From contig JXTC01000090.1 of NCBI GenBank assembly GCA_002914845.1, positions 337,852-401,851 of the forward strand: a stretch of 64,000 bases of DNA. Direction: 5' to 3'. The notes under the pieces were generated by a model. That model saw only the letters and a program-made list of their open reading frames with translations, searched no databases and was not told where the DNA came from. The stretch comes from Trema orientale. Lineage: Eukaryota > Streptophyta > Magnoliopsida > Rosales > Cannabaceae. Positions 12,035-23,074 of the stretch are shown piece after piece; the stretch's first letter is position 1; every line of letters begins with the position of its first letter. The translations under genes were made by a program, and so were the position numbers.

Positions 12035-12388
12035 GACCATCTCCAATGCAAATATTATTACTAATGCTATATTTAACACAAAAATTAGCAAAATGGTAAA
12101 TTAAACACCAAACTTAAATTTTTACTCCAATGCGCAATATTATTTAAAATGATATGTTAAATATCTTATTTATCAAATAATTATAAAATTAATTTTATAA
12201 TTAATTTAGTATTAAAAAGGTGTATCGATTGATTACTGAAAATTATATAAGTAATTAATAGAGCGTTAGAAGATGGGGGTTTTAATATTTTAAAATTAAA
12301 ACATTATGTTATACTTGACGCTATATTTGAGATCAAGTATATTATATGTTAATTTAGTACAATAAATAAGATCGCATTGGAGAAGGAC
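12035..12388. mobile_element. MITE with TCTCCAATGC-type inverted ends
   Basis: The left end GACCATCTCCAATGCAAAT faces the right end ATCGCATTGGAGAAGGAC, whose reverse complement is GTCCTTCTCCAATGCGAT. The inside is AT-rich and non-coding. I see no clear target duplication, so the superfamily is open (PIF/Harbinger-like is possible). Confidence 0.6.
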
Positions 12389-12829
12389 TTTTTTTTTTTT
12401 TTTTTTTACTATATGCTACTTTATAGCATTATTATAATGAAATAACATTATATTAGATATGCTGTTAATACCAATTGTTAACAACTCATAAATTACGGAT
12501 GGAATTTCATGGGCATTGCATGTGAGTTGTTTATGAAGGCAATGTTTGGAACTTTGGAAAGTGATACTGTGATAGTAAACTAAAGAAGATAGAATAAATT
12601 AAAACATTAATTAACAATATAACTATATTTCCCATGGCTGTTATAAGGCAACCAAGTAGCAACAATGGAGATTTTATTATTATTATTATTTTTTAATGTT
12701 TTCCCTTTTCTACACTAATAATAAAAAAAAAAAGCCAAAAATAGGATGAGTCACGACTCACCTCACTCTCGTGTCTCACCATCTCTCTCACCGAGTCACC
12801 CTCACTAATCATGGTCAGTCTATTTATTT

Positions 12830-13990
12830 ACTAGCACGACATGGCCGTGATTTATAGGCTCACTCGTGTTTTGTGTAATGCTTAGCATGACTCAACAAAA
12901 CATCGTGTCGTGCTCGTGCTGACCCAAGTTTCAAAACTCTAGGCCCCGTACAGCCCACAAGCACATGCACATCTCGTGTCGTGCTCCTATCGTGTCGTGC
13001 CATGCTCATGCTTGTCCTTGTGCGTGTACCAGACTCTTATTGTGTCGAGCATAATGAGCCTAATGTACTAGCGTATCTTTGCGTTCGACTTTGGTACTCT
13101 TATTGTGTCGAGCATAGTGAGCCCAATATACTAGCATATCTTTGCGTTCGATTTCGGTCCACATATTAAATTGTTGTGGCAGTCAAAATTTTATTAAGTT
13201 TTTAAAAATTATTAAAATAAAAATTTTATATTTTGATTAAAAATAATAACAAAAATATGTAATATACCCATAATTATTTGAAAAGTAAATATTCAATTAA
13301 AAATCATTAATGCAAACCTGTTCTTGAAATGAAGAATAAGAAAAGTGAGTTTATTTATAAGCAAAAATAAAAAAGATATACAAAATTTTCAAATATAAGT
13401 AATATAACAAAGTTCTTGTGTGGGAATATTATTTTTTTCGTCAAAATAATTTGAATACATCCTAATTAGGTTGATACATACCCAAACTATTATTATTTGC
13501 ATATTCTTAAAACTTTATTTAGTAAAGAGTACTTTTTTTTGTTCAAATTATGTGAATTAGCATATGTTCTATAAGAGAACAAATCTTTAAAATTTTTAAT
13601 ATCAATTTAACCATTTTAGTGTGAGATTCAGAATTAATTTTTATTTAGTACTTGGTTTTTTTTATTAGTAATTATTAGTCTTAATTTTTTTAATATGTAA
13701 AATTGGTCATTTAAGTAGATGAAAAAGAATTCGTCATTTAAGTTTTCAAGATTGTTAAAATAAGAATAAATATTTTTTAAAATACTTTGAGTCGTGCTTT
13801 TCATGCTTTTTGGGTCGTGCCGTGCTTGTGCCGTGTTCGTGCTCAAGGCCGTGTCGTGCCGTGCTAACCCATAGTACTTAAAAATTAGAGCTCGGCACGA
13901 CCCAACATCTCATGCCGTGTTTGGTACGGCCCAAAGTCATCTTGTGCTGTGCCGTGCTCAGCGCGGATTCTTTCATGTCGTGCCCTCTTT
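12830..13990. repeat. Region with GTCGTGCCGTGC-rich ends, hAT-like
   Basis: Two blocks dense in GTCGTGC/CGTGCCGTGC variants (12830-13030 and 13790-13990) enclose about 760 bp of AT-rich DNA. Dense short motifs near both ends are typical of the subterminal regions of plant hAT elements. I could not find matching terminal inverted repeats or an 8-bp duplication. A 63-bp unit (ACTCTTATTGTGTCGAGCAT...) is repeated twice in tandem at 13033-13158. Confidence 0.4.
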
Positions 13991-15199
13991 CTAGCCCATT
14001 TGACATTTCTATTTTTACCCTTCAAGTCTGATCTTAATGATTGTGGTATTCTTTCCTATATTTTCTTCTTTGATTTTTATTATCTTTATTGATTGTAAGC
14101 TAGCTCTTGATTTATTTTAAAAGCTTTTTTTTTTTTTTTTAGATAGTGTCTAATTATATTCTTATTTTTCGTGCTATTTTTTCTTGTTGCTGCTTTGTTT
14201 ATTATATTTTCATTTTGATTATAGAGTTTTAATGGACTATGATTATTATATGTTATCATTAAACCTTACATCGTCTATTCCATCCAAATAAATTTGTCTC
14301 TTATGAATTAAAAAAAAAAATTTTGAGATACAATGAGAAAGAGAGATCAAAATATTAAATACTTGACGATACGGATTGGCTTTCAGTAATCTTAGTAGTT
14401 GAGAAGACATATAAATATGATAAATATAAAATGAAAATATGATAATTTTGGGACTGAATTTAAAATTTGGAGTGTAAAATAAAGCCAATTTAACGATGAA
14501 CCTACTTGGTAGGAAGCAATAATTAACAAAGGTGTCCTACACTAATACCACAGGTTGATCAGGTATTGATTTCCAACACAACAAAAATTTTGCAGCCACT
14601 AAAACTAGGTCTATCTCTCACATGTTTTATCACTAAAGGGGAAATATTAATGAAGACAATTATCTTGGTATCATCAACGTCTAAAAAGGGCCACTTTGTT
14701 GTCTACATCTCAGATTCTAGCCGCTTTGTGCTACGTTTGACTTATCTTCACAGTGGCATCTTTAGGGACTCCTCAAATTTGCAGAAGAAGAGTTTTCTCG
14801 AAATTTGTCTTTTATGAATCCTAAAAAAAATTATCTTATTTGATTGTTATCATAAGTTAAAAATTCTTTCAACATTGATATTTGCCATTTGCTATACTAT
14901 TTGATAACTTTCTTAATTTTTTTGTTGGTTGCCATTTGCTATACTATTTGATAACATTAATTTTTTTTTCTTTAATTTGCTTGAATATTTGATGTAAATA
15001 ACAATCTTGAAGAGGATTTGGATGAAGTTACACTAAATATTCAATATGAGCTTGACAAAAGAACCATCCTCAACAACTCGTTTGAATTCTGTTGAAGCTT
15101 AAATATATATACTGTTGAGTTGTGTTTAAGTGTTATGCTTAAGTAACTTAAGTACTTAAGTTTGTTAACATTACCTTAGTTTATTTTGTAGCTTTAGAT
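13991..15199. other. Intergenic AT-rich DNA
   Basis: Nothing recognised. A 24-bp phrase (GCCATTTGCTATACTATTTGATAA) is repeated at about 14883 and 14931. The short ORFs here have no family features. Confidence 0.5.
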
Positions 15200-15571
15200 T
15201 TTAATTTAAATTTTAAACATGTTAAACAGATTAAAAATAGGTTGAAGTTGACAGGTTAACATGTTAAATTAACAAGTCAAAATGGATTAAATAGGTTAAA
15301 TATGTTAAACAGATTGATTAACATGTCAAAATGGGTTAAAATTGCATACTTAAATAGGTTAAACACGTGGTAGGTCAAATACAATCTATTTAAATAACGC
15401 ATTAGATATGTTGTGTTATAGGTAATATAATTGTTAAATAGTTCGTGTATGAATTGGGATTTATCACACGTTTATTAAACGTGTCATGATCGTATTTGCC
15501 ATATATCTATCATAATCGTATCTCGACACGACACGAATATGATACGACAATACGAATTCCCACCCCTACTA
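15200..15571. mobile_element. End of a hAT-like element
   Basis: The stretch holds many copies of GGTTAAA/ATGTTAAAC-type motifs, then a CGACACGACACGAATATGATACGAC block, and closes with TTCCCACCCCTACTA. Its reverse complement begins TAGGGGTGGGAATTCG, a form often seen at plant hAT termini (compare the element at 18980). The other end was not found. Confidence 0.45.
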
Positions 15572-18057
15572 AAGATTCTATTTTGAGTCTAGTTTAAGAT
15601 GCCATAAGTTTTATATTTTTTTCTAGTTTTCTTCTAATTGTAATAAAATTTGGAAGTAGACTCGTCGAGTCAATCAATGCACATTCCTTAGAGTATGGAA
15701 TAAATATAGGTCCATTATAAGTGTAAAACTCAATTAAGCCTAAGAATTAGAATATGTGTTGAATATAGTGTGAAGGTTCGCAATAGAGTTTAGTAAAGTA
15801 TCTGTGAATAGGTAAGTAGAGTATTCACCTATAGTGCAATGATTGAATCCTGTGTGGATCATTTATGTTCTGCTTTAATATTTTGTTCAATTATTAGTTA
15901 TGAATATTGATGCATACTATTTAGTTGTTGATATTGCTCGTGATTTGTAAACTCTATGTGAGTTTCTTGAGCCACATAGCATGTTGAGATGCAATACGTG
16001 CAATTTTTTTTTTTTTTTAGGGGATGCAATGTGTGTATTGATTGTACAAACTAGTTTGAGGGGATGCAATATGTGTATTGATTGTATAAGCTAGTTGCAA
16101 TATGTGTTAATGCTCATGTTTTATAATTCTTGGTGAATTTCTTGAGCTATAAAAGTATGTTGATATTTGAATTGCTATGTTAGTTATTTTTAAGTATACT
16201 CACTATAAGGTTGTATATTGCTCAGATTGGTAGTTCTATATGAACTTAGTGAGCTTTCCTTAGCATATTAATTTGAGATATATAATATGTATGATATAAA
16301 TGACATGATATCAGTAAGAATAATACTGTTGGTCTTATATGGACCTTATAATATCTAGAGAGATTAGAACTCGATTTAGTGCTCTGCTATATGACAGGGG
16401 AATACCCTTGATCAGGTGGACAAAAAGAGGGTCACCACCTAAGAGCTTTATTATGGCTTAACAACCTTTGAGCCTCGGCCAGTGCAAAAGTAAAGTTTGG
16501 TAATTGTAAGTATATTTATGGTTTGATATACCCTTGAGTCTCGCTCAAGACAAGAGGAGGTTACCACTTAAGAGTATGAATGTCGGTTGCAGTATCAAGG
16601 GCCTAGAATACGGATATGCACATGTATTTGTCATATATCATACTTTGTGAGATTTATGGAGCTCATATACGAATATATGATGATGAATGTAGTATTGAAT
16701 GTTTACAAACACTTGTTACATGACATATTTCTACTCATTGCATAATATATTAGACTCTAGACAAGCAACACTCTTACTAAGCCCTCTAGCTCATTAGTTT
16801 CCTTATTTTATAGGTAAGAGAAAGAATAAAGCACAAGAGTGAGTAGTACGGGCCGAGTTTACATGTAGTGTACATATGAGACCGAACTTTTGTTGAAGTT
16901 TTTGTGAAAACTACTCTAGCATGTTTTGAATATTCTGTATATAAGTATCATATTTTGAGAAGTCTGAAATGTTAATATTCGTAAATAACCTTAAAATGTT
17001 ATTTATAATGTTGTAGTTTTAAAAAGAAATTGAAAAATTGTATTTTCAGTGATAATGTTTAGGTGACAATCTCTTGCTAATATTTTGATTAAGTTATTAA
17101 TTAGTATGTGATTATTATAGTTTCTCACTATTCTCATATTAAAATTACTTAGTAACTTATGATGTTTGAACAAATAGACCATTTTTACGCTTTTACAGCA
17201 CCATACCAGTATCACCACAATTCTTATAAAAATCATAGAATCAAGAAATTGGGGGCCTAATAAGGTTATCGTATTGCTACATAACTCAAATCCAACATTT
17301 CTATTCTAAAATCACTATGATAAACCCTATCTATTTGATTTACTAAGTCTAAAATTACTAACTTTTCAACCAAAGGACTACAATTTTCACTATGATCATT
17401 AGCAAAAAGGTGATGAAAACCTATAACACCTTTTCCCTTGAGCTTTGCCCCATATTCGAATTCTCCAGTAGCTTGATTTTCCTTAGCAACTTAGTTATAA
17501 TATTCTTTGAACACTCACATATTGGTGTTTCACACTACACAAAATCCACATCCACGAGTTCCATTACACTGCACCATAAGTCTGGTTTAATAAATGTAGT
17601 ATAACCCAAAAATTTTCCTTCGAAAACTTGAAATACCTACTGAAATTTCTCCAAAAACAGCAACACAACTTAGAAAATCAATTAAAATTAAAAACACAAG
17701 TTACATGATAATCTTCACAGACATTGAAAATGCGACCGAGGTTGCTATCAATCCATGACGTTTTTCTTTTGGTTGGCTTGCCACAGTAGCATTGCATTGG
17801 ATTGTTGTACTCTATTTGATTCAATTTCTTCAATGTTTCTTAAGAGCCCTAATCCCCAAAAATGAAGCTCCCATTGTGCTCCTCCTGCACATTTGTCTCC
17901 CAAATTGAAGCCGAACTCTCTTATTTGTAAGGATACCTTTTATCTATCGAAAATACCTACCTAAAAAATGTCACGTGATCGTCATATGGCTACTTATGTG
18001 ACTAATTTGATGGTTGTTAGCCACTTATAGCTGATTGCTACACATTTTAAAATTTAG
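15572..18057. other. Intergenic DNA, no gene recognised
   Basis: This is low-complexity AT-rich sequence with small duplications. One is a 40-bp unit (GGGATGCAATRTGTGTATTGATTGTA) repeated at 16021 and 16061. No exon, RNA gene or LTR boundary could be supported. Confidence 0.5.
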
Positions 18058-18260
18058 AGTATGTTTGGTAAGATGGAGAAGTGAAAGGAATGAGGGAAGT
18101 GAAGAGATTATTGGATAGATTTGGAGTACGACGGTTATTTGGTATGAGGGATTTTAGGAGAAAATAGATTAGAAAAAAGATTTCAAATTCTCAGTTTTAA
18201 CTAACTTTTAATCCCTTCAAAATTGGAGAGATTTTAGGAAGGAGATGCCCACTTAAAAGT
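18058..18260. repeat. MITE-like repeat related to 2068-2290
   Basis: This stretch shares an ordered series of blocks with 2068-2290: TTTGGTAAG, GAGAAGTGAAAGGAATGAG, a GGTTATTTGGTATGAGG-like block and the TTTCAAAT...TAATCCCT part. It is non-coding. Ends and target duplication were not resolved. Confidence 0.45.
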
Positions 18261-18880
18261 GGTATTTTTCAAAATATAACTGAAAAATGGTAGAAATGTT
18301 TTTGAAAACTTCCCAAAATATTTAGAAAAAATTACCTTTTAAGGTTTTATTTTGAAAACTACCGCTTTTGAAATTTGTTTAAATAAATCCCATTTTGTGT
18401 TTCTCTTCATTTTCTCTTCCTTTTTTTTTTATTATTTTTGTTTTTAAAATAAAAAATACTAGTTACCAAACATATTCTTAGTTTATATTTTAAAAAAGTA
18501 AAAAACAAAAGTAATAATTATTAAACACATTTTTGTTTTTGAAATCAAAAAACAAAATGAGAAAAAATACTTTTGCTTTTTTAAACAAAAAACAAAAGAC
18601 AAAAGCCTTACCAAATGTCACCTATATTTCACTCCTTAATATGTACTACTACTGTAACGTGATATATTTATGTGAAGTGCAAATATCAAGCAATGTGAGT
18701 GGTTGTAAGTCACAATTGGATTGCCATAAAATTTGTACTATATTATCCCAAGAAAACAGAAAAACAAACCAAAAAAATAAATTATAAAATGAAACTTAAA
18801 AGAGTTTCTAATACTTATACCTACAAAAACAAAAAAAAATTACAAAAATATGGAACTCAGGCTTTTTTTCAATTTTCATA

Positions 18881-20060
18881 CGGTTTTTATTAGGAAAAAA
18901 TTACCTTTTAAAAAATATTTAGAAAAGTACCATTTTTAAAATAGTTACTAGTTACCGATTTCTGGAAACTGGTTACTAGTAGTGGTGTAAAAAGAGCCCG
19001 AAAGCCCAAAACTCAATAGGCTAGCCCGAAAAAAGCCTGATTCGAACTCGGCCCGAACCCGACATGGTCCGAGCCCGGCTCGAACCCGATTATCCTTAAG
19101 GCTGGGCTTGGGCCTAGTACTTTTCACATGAACCCGGCTTGAAACCTGGCCCGAAGCCCGAGCTTGAAATCCAAACCTAAAACTCGATTTAAAAAGCCCG
19201 AAACTCAAAAAATATAATAATTTTTTTTAAAAAAAGTCCGAATTTAATATCCAAAGTTTTAAAAATGCTATATATTCTAAGTGAAAATGTGACTTACTAC
19301 TTATAAATAGTCGAAAAAATATTTTAATTATTTGATATTAAAATCTTTCAATAATAGTAAATTTCTTTAAATAATGCAAGACTTGATATCCGATTTAGAA
19401 TATCTCATAGAAGAAGATGATTCTGATTCCAATATTCAAGGTGATAAAGATGGAGAGGATGAAGTCTTTGAAGTTTAGTTATTTCATTTTGTCATTTGTT
19501 TTTCAATAATATTTCATCAGCTTTTCTTGTTTATATTTCAAAGAAATATTCCCCAAGTTGTTGGTTCTTAAATTTATGAGTTGAATAATTTTGAATGATT
19601 TTTTCTAAATTAAAGTATAAGTATTGTTTTCTAATTGTACTAGAAAAAATTCTTTCACTATTTCCTTATTCTAATGTATACATATATATATATATATTAA
19701 TTTGGGTTCTAAAAGCCCGAAAGTTAAACTCGACCCGAACATAAAGTCCGAAGCCTTTAGGGCTGGGCTTTGGGCATGACTTTTACTAATTTAAACCCAG
19801 TCCGGCCCGGCTCGAAACTTTCTTAGAGCCCAAAAGCCCAAGCCCGAGCCCCCCCAAACCCGAAAGTGTAGGTTTGGGCTGGGCTTGGGCGGTTCGATTT
19901 ATACCCCTAGTTACTGGTTACTAGTTACCAGTAATATACCAGTTATAAATACCTTTAGTAACTAATTACTAGTTTCTGGTAACTGGTTACCAGAAATTAG
20001 TTACTATTTTAAAAAATGGTATTTTTCTAACTATTTTTATTTTTCTAATAAAAACAGTAC
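18881..20060. repeat. Inverted-repeat element split by the hAT insertion
   Basis: The left arm 18881-18979 (TTTTTATTAGGAAAAA ... ACCATTTTTAAAATAGTTACTAG) is mirrored by the right arm 19918-20060. The arms contain many GGTTACTAGTTACC-type palindromes. The 930-bp element at 18980-19909 sits between the arms, so the hairpin element was there first. Confidence 0.55.
18980..19909. mobile_element. Non-autonomous hAT-like element, 930 bp
   Basis: The ends are TAGTGGTGTAAAAAGAGCC on the left and GGTTCGATTTATACCCCTA on the right, an imperfect inverted pair. Flanking 8-bp repeats are GTTACTAG (18972-18979) and GTTACTGG (19910-19917), differing at one base, as expected for hAT insertion. Both ends are packed with GGCCCGA/AGCCCGA motifs in opposite orientation. 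The only ORF inside is 19374-19478 (+), 34 aa and strongly acidic. It could be the last remnant of a transposase, but that is a guess. Confidence 0.75.
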
Positions 20061-20237
20061 CACACCTTAAAAAAGTATAAAATTATCGTATTTTTAAAAT
20101 TTTTTTTTCTGAAATAACGTATAATATCTAATTTCCCCAACTTAAAATTGGTATGAATTCAGGGGCCATTGGGCCAACATATCATTGTAAAAAGCTAAAA
20201 AAAGAAAAAAATGTTACCGCATCCATTTATTTTTAAT

Positions 20238-20409
20238 GGGGATGACTACGGTAGGGGCGTCCTTACGTAGGGTCATGCCTTAATTATCGTTGGATGGGAA
20301 TCTATGGAGAATAACGGGAATCTGTGGAGAATTTATTTATATACAGATTTCCATCCAACGGTGAATAGACAGGGCCCTACGTAGGGGCGCCTCTACTGTA
20401 GACGCACCC
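20238..20409. mobile_element. MULE-type MITE, copy 2, with 9-bp target duplication
   Basis: This 172-bp element is the same family as the one at 6659. Its left end contains CTACGGTAGGGGCGTCCTTACGTA and its right end TACGTAGGGGCGCCTCTACTGTAGACGC. The direct repeat ATTTTTAAT is exact on both sides (20229-20237 and 20410-20418). It lies about 180 bp upstream of the start codon of the cupin gene, so it may form part of that gene's promoter region. Confidence 0.88.
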
Positions 20410-20533
20410 ATTTTTAATTATTGATTGGCTAATCCAAACTTTATTTTATTAAAATTAATTAATTAATTATTTTTTCTTTGAAGGTAATCCACAGTTGAGC
20501 GGAGAGATAGAGACAAGACAAAAATACATGTAC

Positions 20534-20560
20534 AGAAGAGAAGAGAAGAGAAGAGAAGAG
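20534..20560 (+). repeat. (AAGAG)n microsatellite in the 5' leader
   Basis: About five AGAAG units lie 34-60 nt upstream of the start codon of the cupin gene, probably inside its 5' untranslated region. Confidence 0.85.
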
Positions 20561-20593
20561 TAACACACAAAAAAAGGATGACTGTTTGGGAAA

Positions 20594-22566
20594 ATGGCAA
20601 ACCCTAGAAGGAGCTCTTATTCAAATTCAAGCAATAACAACAACAACCAGAGCTCAGAGCACCCAATTCAGATTCAGTTACAACAGCAACAACAACAACA
20701 CAGCCAGAACCAGAGCCTTTTGTACTTGTCATCTCTCCTTCACTTCCTCAAGAAGCCCCACGCCTTCCCTTTCCTTCTCTCCATCTTCCTTCTTCTCACT
20801 TGGCTCTCTCTCCGAATCCAACGCTCTCCCGACTTTTCCGCTCATTCTTCTCCTCCCCAGAGGACACGTCACCAATGGACCCACGTGGACGATTCCCGGG
20901 CCAATCTTCGACGGTTCACTTCTGGGTTCCCTTCTCCCGTCGCTAAGGACCAGAGGGGTTGGTTGGTTAACCCCATTTCTCTTGCTCTTGATTCTGGCCT
21001 TTTGGGTTTGTTCTCACTCTCTTCTTTTTTTCCTTTGAATTTAAAACTGTGACTTTTTGGGTTGGTTATGGTTTTAAGTTGGAAATGTTGGGTCGTTATC
21101 AAAAATCTGAAATTTTTGGGTATTAAGGGATTAAGATCGAGCTTTTTAGGGGGTTTTGGTTCAGTGTTCACAACCTTACTAAGGGAAAAAAAAAAAAAAA
21201 GGGAAACCTTTTGAACTCTGTGAACACTTTTTAAATTGTTCAGTTTTGATCTGATTTTAGTTGAGCATTCAATAGTTGGTTTGCATTTATCCATTTGGGG
21301 TTGATATTCTGTTTCGTTTTAAGTTAAAGAAAATGCAATTGGTATCAAGTTGAATGAAATTAAATTCTATTTGTGTCTGGAAAATGAGAATTGGTGACAT
21401 TTAGTTCTTTTGAGTATTAACTTTAAATTCCAAAACCCGCACCAATTTTAGCTCTTGTTTTTAGTTTGATTTTTCTGAAATTGTTTTCTGAGTTTGCCTG
21501 CCCCTTTTGCAGGTGGAGCTGTGAGTTGTGCTTCAGTTCATGTTGGAGAGATCCGACCCGGTGGTTTAAGGGGAAATCACAGACACTACTCTTGTAATGA
21601 AACATTTGTCTTATGGGGAGCTCAAACAAAATTTAGGGTAAGCCTTTTGCCTTCTCTGAGTTCCAAAATTAAAGTATCATAGCAAATGTATCCTGGAAAT
21701 CAAGTTGAGTAATTACATATTGATACACACACATATAAACATTCCTATTAATGATAATACTGTGGAAGTATGAGAAAGTTTTTGCTACTATTATGCATTT
21801 CTCTATGTCTTTATATGAAAACAATCTTTGAAGCTGGTAATCAAATTACCTTTGGCAACTTTCAATAGCCTTATTTTGAGTTTTGGACCAGCTGTATGAG
21901 AAGATTTCCTTGTCCAAAGTTATATACTGGATTCGTTCAAGCTTAACTTCAACCAAATTGTTAAAGAGTTCCAACAAGATATTTGAAGTAAGAATTGATA
22001 GAAGAAATAAAATTCTTTTGAAAAACAGAACTCGCAGTATGCTACTAACCACTAGATCTCACTATGTACTCCCCTATTTCCGGGGACTGAAATTATTTTA
22101 AACAAAAAGAGCTAGAATAGTTGATGGAAAGTTGAAAATATATTTCATTTGATTCTTAAAGTAGCCAATAGATGCATGATTTAAATGGCCAAAGGTTCAG
22201 ATTGTTGCTAAAGATGCATATTGGTGTTTTGTGAAATGCAAATTTTAAACATATTTCTATGTTAGATTGTTGCTAAAGATGCATATTGGTGTTTTGTGAA
22301 ATGCAAATTTTAAACATATTTCTATGTTTTTGTCCTATATTTTACATGCGAACTATTTACAGCTGGAGAACCGTCAAGCAGATAAAGGTTATGCGGAAGT
22401 GATGATTGGTGCAGATGAGGTTGCTGTTGCGGTGAGTCCGAGCGGAACTGCTCATGCTATAATTAACATGGATCCCATCCGGACTGCATTCTTGTTAGGA
22501 TGCCAGGACAGCATTATAAACTATAATAGCTCAGCTACTGACTTTAATGTTTGGAAAGATCTCTAG
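20594..22566 (+). CDS. Single-pass membrane protein with a cupin motif, function unknown
   Basis: Exons 20594-21005, 21513-21637 and 22363-22566 (stop TAG) join in frame with GT-AG borders to 246 aa. Residues 1-40 are rich in Asn, Ser and Gln (NNNNN, QQQQQQ). Residues 58-74 (FPFLLSIFLLLTWLSLR) form one membrane segment. From about 138 onward the protein is a small beta-rich domain with a cupin motif: G155, H160-R-H162, four residues, E167, then G173, inside GGLRGNHRHYSCNETF. The second half has VAVSPSGTAHAIINMD. Cupins bind a metal through such His and Glu residues, but the substrate is unknown. I recall similar unnamed plant proteins of RmlC-like fold. The start is the only ATG giving the full membrane segment in frame. 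The overlapping +1 ORF from 20586 is out of frame with exons 2 and 3. Confidence 0.85.
22199..22328 (+). repeat. Exact 65-bp tandem duplication in an intron
   Basis: The unit AGATTGTTGCTAAAGATGCA... occurs twice without visible difference (22199-22263, 22264-22328), just before the last exon of the cupin gene. The perfect identity points to a recent duplication or an assembly error. It stays clear of the acceptor at 22361-22362 but includes sequence where the branch point could lie. Confidence 0.9.
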
Positions 22567-23069
22567 AGTTTTTCTTCACCACCTTTACAGGCAAGTACTC
22601 CAATCTTGTGATCGCTTGGAGTCTGGGATGTCTATATGTATGTATATGCCCTTTTTTCTTGTCCTAATTTATTCAAAACGAACACAATTTCGTTAGTTGA
22701 AATATCTGATTTTGGTTCAGATTATCTGCTTTTAGTTGTGTACTTCCTTTTCCCGTTTTTGCTATTGAAAAAAGAAAAGAAAGGAAGAAAGAATTATGAT
22801 TGCTTCTTCTAATTAATTCATTCAGATATAAGTAATCGTTATATGTAGTTGCCAATTTAAAGGATTCCAAGTTCCAGGGACGATTATAAAAGGAGTTGTA
22901 AGAAATTGTAGGGTTGTGAACTCTTTTTTTATTTATTTTATTTATATATATAAAAAAGATATGAAACTATTCATAGTATAGATTTGTGTCAAACTGTAAT
23001 GTTACGATTTATGCAACTAATAAGTACGGTTGATTCTGAACATGGGCTATCCAGGAGCGTCTGACGTTA
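22567..23069 (+). other. 3' flank of the cupin gene
   Basis: Probable 3' untranslated region and spacer up to the LTR element at 23075. No further exon is seen. Confidence 0.5.
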
Positions 23070-23074
23070 GCACC

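Noticed and set aside
12981..13169. 62-aa ORF with two similar halves
   Set aside because: The internal repeat simply reflects the 63-bp DNA tandem duplication; not a protein family.
18948..19208. 86-aa minus-strand ORF
   Set aside because: It is made of the repeated GCCCGA-type motifs of the hAT-like element end and has no family features.
20586..21038. 150-aa plus-strand ORF overlapping exon 1 of the cupin gene
   Set aside because: It is in another frame and does not splice into the conserved exons at 21513 and 22363; the frame from 20594 does.
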